DNA from: Sialis fuliginosa
Lineage: Eukaryota > Arthropoda > Insecta > Megaloptera > Sialidae
DNA: 64,000 bases
Assembly (NCBI GenBank): GCA_961205875.1
Contig: OY540818.1
Location: forward strand, 16,776,761-16,840,760
Direction: 5' to 3'
Below the pieces are notes generated by a model. That model made no database searches, had not been told where the DNA came from, and worked only from the letters and a program-made list of their open reading frames with translations. Numbering within the stretch: the first letter of the stretch is position 1; every line of letters starts with the position of its first letter. The position numbers were made by a program, and so were the translations under genes. Shown here in pieces: positions 61,490 through 64,000 of this stretch.

Positions 61490-61825
61490 TGACATACATA
61501 TATATGACATAATATCTATAAAGCTCAACTTATTTCTGTCTGTATGTCTGTCCGTTAGTGCGTTTATAACTCGAGAATCACTTATCCGATTTAGGTGTGT
61601 TTTTTTTAATTCATAGATATGTTCTCTGGTCAGGTTTAAGGCTATATTTTGTTACGTTAGGTAACATATGGAATAAGCAGTGACGATAATAGTAAATCAA
61701 CGCTTCCTAAATCGTTAAATATTGAATAATATAATCTAGTAAAGAATTGTGTAGAATAAAAAATCTTAAATAAACTATATTTTTCAAAAAGCGACACCGC
61801 AGGCACAGCTAGTTTTGTTATAAAA
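61490..61825 (+). repeat. Retroelement-like tail repeat
   Basis: gtctgtatgtctgtccgttagtgcg through agcagtgacgataatag to cgacaccgcaggcacagctagt is shared with 100-395 and, inverted, with 58970-59230. Confidence 0.55.
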
Positions 61826-62194
61826 AGCGATAAATAGATTAATAATAATCTTCATGATAGAATATAAATTCCAAACACACAATGTAGAATATCACAATTG
61901 AAAGTCTATTTTGGTCGATAGATTTTTGACCAAATACGCTTACTTGATAACAATGGGGTATTACTACATTGCGAACATGATCATTTTGTGCAAGAGCCGG
62001 CCGCTGAATTAAAGGGGGGAGGAAACTTGTGGATTTAGGATTTCCCTCGAGGTATTAAAATATGAATATCAAAATATGTGCAGCTGTCTTTGTCAGAAAC
62101 ATTTCATCAAAACGTGGTATATCATACATAATACCCTATAATATGCATACTATATATTATAATAAGTATAAATAGTTCTCTGTAATGTAATTTG

Positions 62195-62390
62195 ATATTG
62201 CTTCCTCGCAATATAGAAGATACGAGAAGCTTTGTGATCGTTTCAGATTGAGACAAAAAAAATGTTCTCTGATTTTAAAATTTTAAATTGATCTTTCTGT
62301 TTCACGTCAAGACAAACACTTTTTGTTCCGTGTCTGTCTGTCTGTCCGTCCATCAACTCTTGATTTCTTTACCAATTATAGGATTTCTTT
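62195..62390 (+). repeat. Interspersed repeat Q, second copy
   Basis: ttgcttcctcgcaatataga through gttccgtgtctgtctgtctg closely matches 55935-56100. Confidence 0.6.
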
Positions 62391-62769
62391 ATTTAATTAA
62401 GGGTACGCTCGTTATTTTCATCGTATCTACCAGCAAAAAGGAAGACTGCAATTTTATTGTTATAAATCACACACACTAGGTTTAAATACCACAAACGTGT
62501 TTACACTGTGAAGTCCATTTGCGGTTAAACTACAGGCCTGTACAACGCAGTCACGTATACCTATAATCTGAGATTTACTTTTATTACTCGGACTTGTGTT
62601 AAACTGTTAGTAACATCCACGTTTGAACAGCACTAACTCATAAAGAGCGCTGACCGTAAAATCACCCCTGTCTTCTGTTTGAAATAATACATACATAGAA
62701 GTTAGCGCCCAGTGACGTACGTCGTTTTTTTTTTTAAAGATTTTCAGTAATTCTCGAAGGGGTATCGAA

Positions 62770-63736
62770 GATGGTACCAGTCTTGGCAAAGACTCCTGTA
62801 ATTGCAAATTTTTAATTAAATGTACTGAATTAGAAATATGCGTTGATATTTGATTACTACCATTTCTGAATATTAATCTATAGGGTTGAGCGGGGTAAAT
62901 ATGAAACACCAAAAAAATGGGGTAAAAGTGAAACAAGCTTGCAACTAAAAAAATAATTTGTTTATAGGAGAATTATAAAAACTGACATCATCATTAAAGG
63001 TTTGTTAAAGTGAGCTGAAAATATGAATTGCCTAATAAGTGATATGTCAACCTTACAGATTTCCCTGTTAGTCGATGTCAAAACGTGTGAATTTAATTTT
63101 ATTTCTTTGCACATAACTTTCTGTATAGCTCAGTTATTAATTAAAGTTACAATTTCACATTGATATGCCACAAAGAAGATGAATCAAAGTTGCCAAAGTA
63201 GCTTTTCTTTTAATTTTTCGAGAAATATTTTCCATTAGAGACCTGTTTCACTTTTTCCCAAATTAGAGGTTAAAAATGAAACACACTTTTTTCATTTTTA
63301 AAGTCCGTGTTGTATCGTACAGTTCAAATGACGTAAGTATTTAAAATGTTTATTCATAAGCGCATCTAGTAGAATAAATGAAAGTACGAATTTGTATCGT
63401 TAACTGTCAAAAAACATGAAAGATTTGTATTTTTTTTTCACATTTACCCTAGTTGACCCTATAAATTTAACTGTCTTACAGCGTGATTTGGTGACAAAAG
63501 GGCCTTTTATATCTTTTGTGTAGTAGTACATATCATTTTGTAATCATTAGTAAGTGCCCATCACTGCGTGCTCATTACTGGTTTTACTTTATCCATTACT
63601 GGAGAAAAAACATAAACAAAATAAAAGCCTATAGGTAATTTAAAAAACAAACTATATTTGCGGACTTTGGTAATTAAATTGATTAAAAACCGAAAACTTG
63701 CTCTTATAGCGGCCATAACTTGTGGCTTTATCTTAC
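62770..63736 (+). mobile_element. MITE family C copy split by a family D insertion
   Basis: The left part (aagatggtaccagtcttggc to attaatcta) and right part (aatttaactgtcttacagcg to gcggccataact) join as one family C copy when the 62883-63459 insertion is removed. The 3' end is worn. Confidence 0.8.
62883..63459 (+). mobile_element. MITE family D, complete copy nested in family C
   Basis: Ends gggttgagcggggtaaat and ttaccctagttgaccc are inverted and flanked by TA. The 577-bp interior is non-coding, with repeated cactttt.cccaa and ggtaaaagtgaaac motifs. It fits a Tc1/mariner-type MITE. Confidence 0.85.
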
Positions 63737-64000
63737 TTATATTAAATTCATATATTTAAAATTAGAGAAAATATAGAATTATACATATATATGTAGAAAA
63801 TGCGAAAACGGATCATTATTATACCATTGAAATCTTATTACAAATGAATGTCTTTTTGTATTGCCGTTCTTCCTATTATTGTAGGTACCTAATCCTCATT
63901 TTCAATTCGCCCACTTCAGTTTTACGTCTTTTATTATCTGAATAGTTGCATGTTTATAGCATTTTCGTAAAATTGTTTCTATTGTTACGTTTATTGTTGG

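Noticed and set aside
1..64000. tRNA, rRNA or known microRNA genes
   Set aside because: No cloverleaf with conserved A and B boxes, no rRNA-like block and no microRNA seed I recognise was found by reading; a covariance-model scan would settle this.

Overview
The window is AT-rich nuclear DNA from an insect. The five protein genes all have insect-like relatives, introns follow the GT-AG rule, and the spaces between genes are packed with insect-type transposon debris, for example 3' tails with runs of acagacagac and hAT, pogo, PIF and TA-target MITEs. The order is not certain. Some repeats look lepidopteran in style, but I would not assign it from sequence alone.

Layout. 1-19258 has no gene I can support and is AT-rich sequence with many small transposons. 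19259-20781 (+) is FAF2/UBXD8 in four exons with tiny introns. 23945-25466 (+) is the FG nucleoporin NUP42 in three exons. 26022-27669 (-) is the atypical kinase RIOK1 in two exons, converging on NUP42. 28307-32710 (-) is a small heat shock protein of the l(2)efl/alpha-crystallin type, with a 5'UTR exon, a TATA-like box and a heat-shock element. 38219-51586 (-) holds the last nine exons of the cAMP phosphodiesterase PDE8; its 5' exons were not found and may lie beyond the window. 51587-64000 is again repeat-rich and may be PDE8 intron or upstream sequence.

FAF2, NUP42 and RIOK1 are compact and AT-rich housekeeping genes (ER protein quality control, mRNA export, 40S ribosome maturation). The heat-shock gene and PDE8 have introns swollen by mobile elements, and PDE8 exons are much more GC-rich than their surroundings. 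These genes do not form one pathway.

The most interesting content is in the mobile elements. There are two 332-bp PIF-type MITEs that differ at one base and lie inverted about 35 kb apart. Three copies of a 0.75-0.86 kb near-palindrome occur, two of them inside transcribed introns. One 1.16-kb TA-flanked element carries about 30 ACACAC/GTGTGT half-sites at its two ends. One MITE makes up nearly all of a PDE8 intron. Several nested insertions have clear target-site duplications. No unknown multi-gene system was found. All exon borders were read by eye from splice sites, reading-frame continuity and family similarity.
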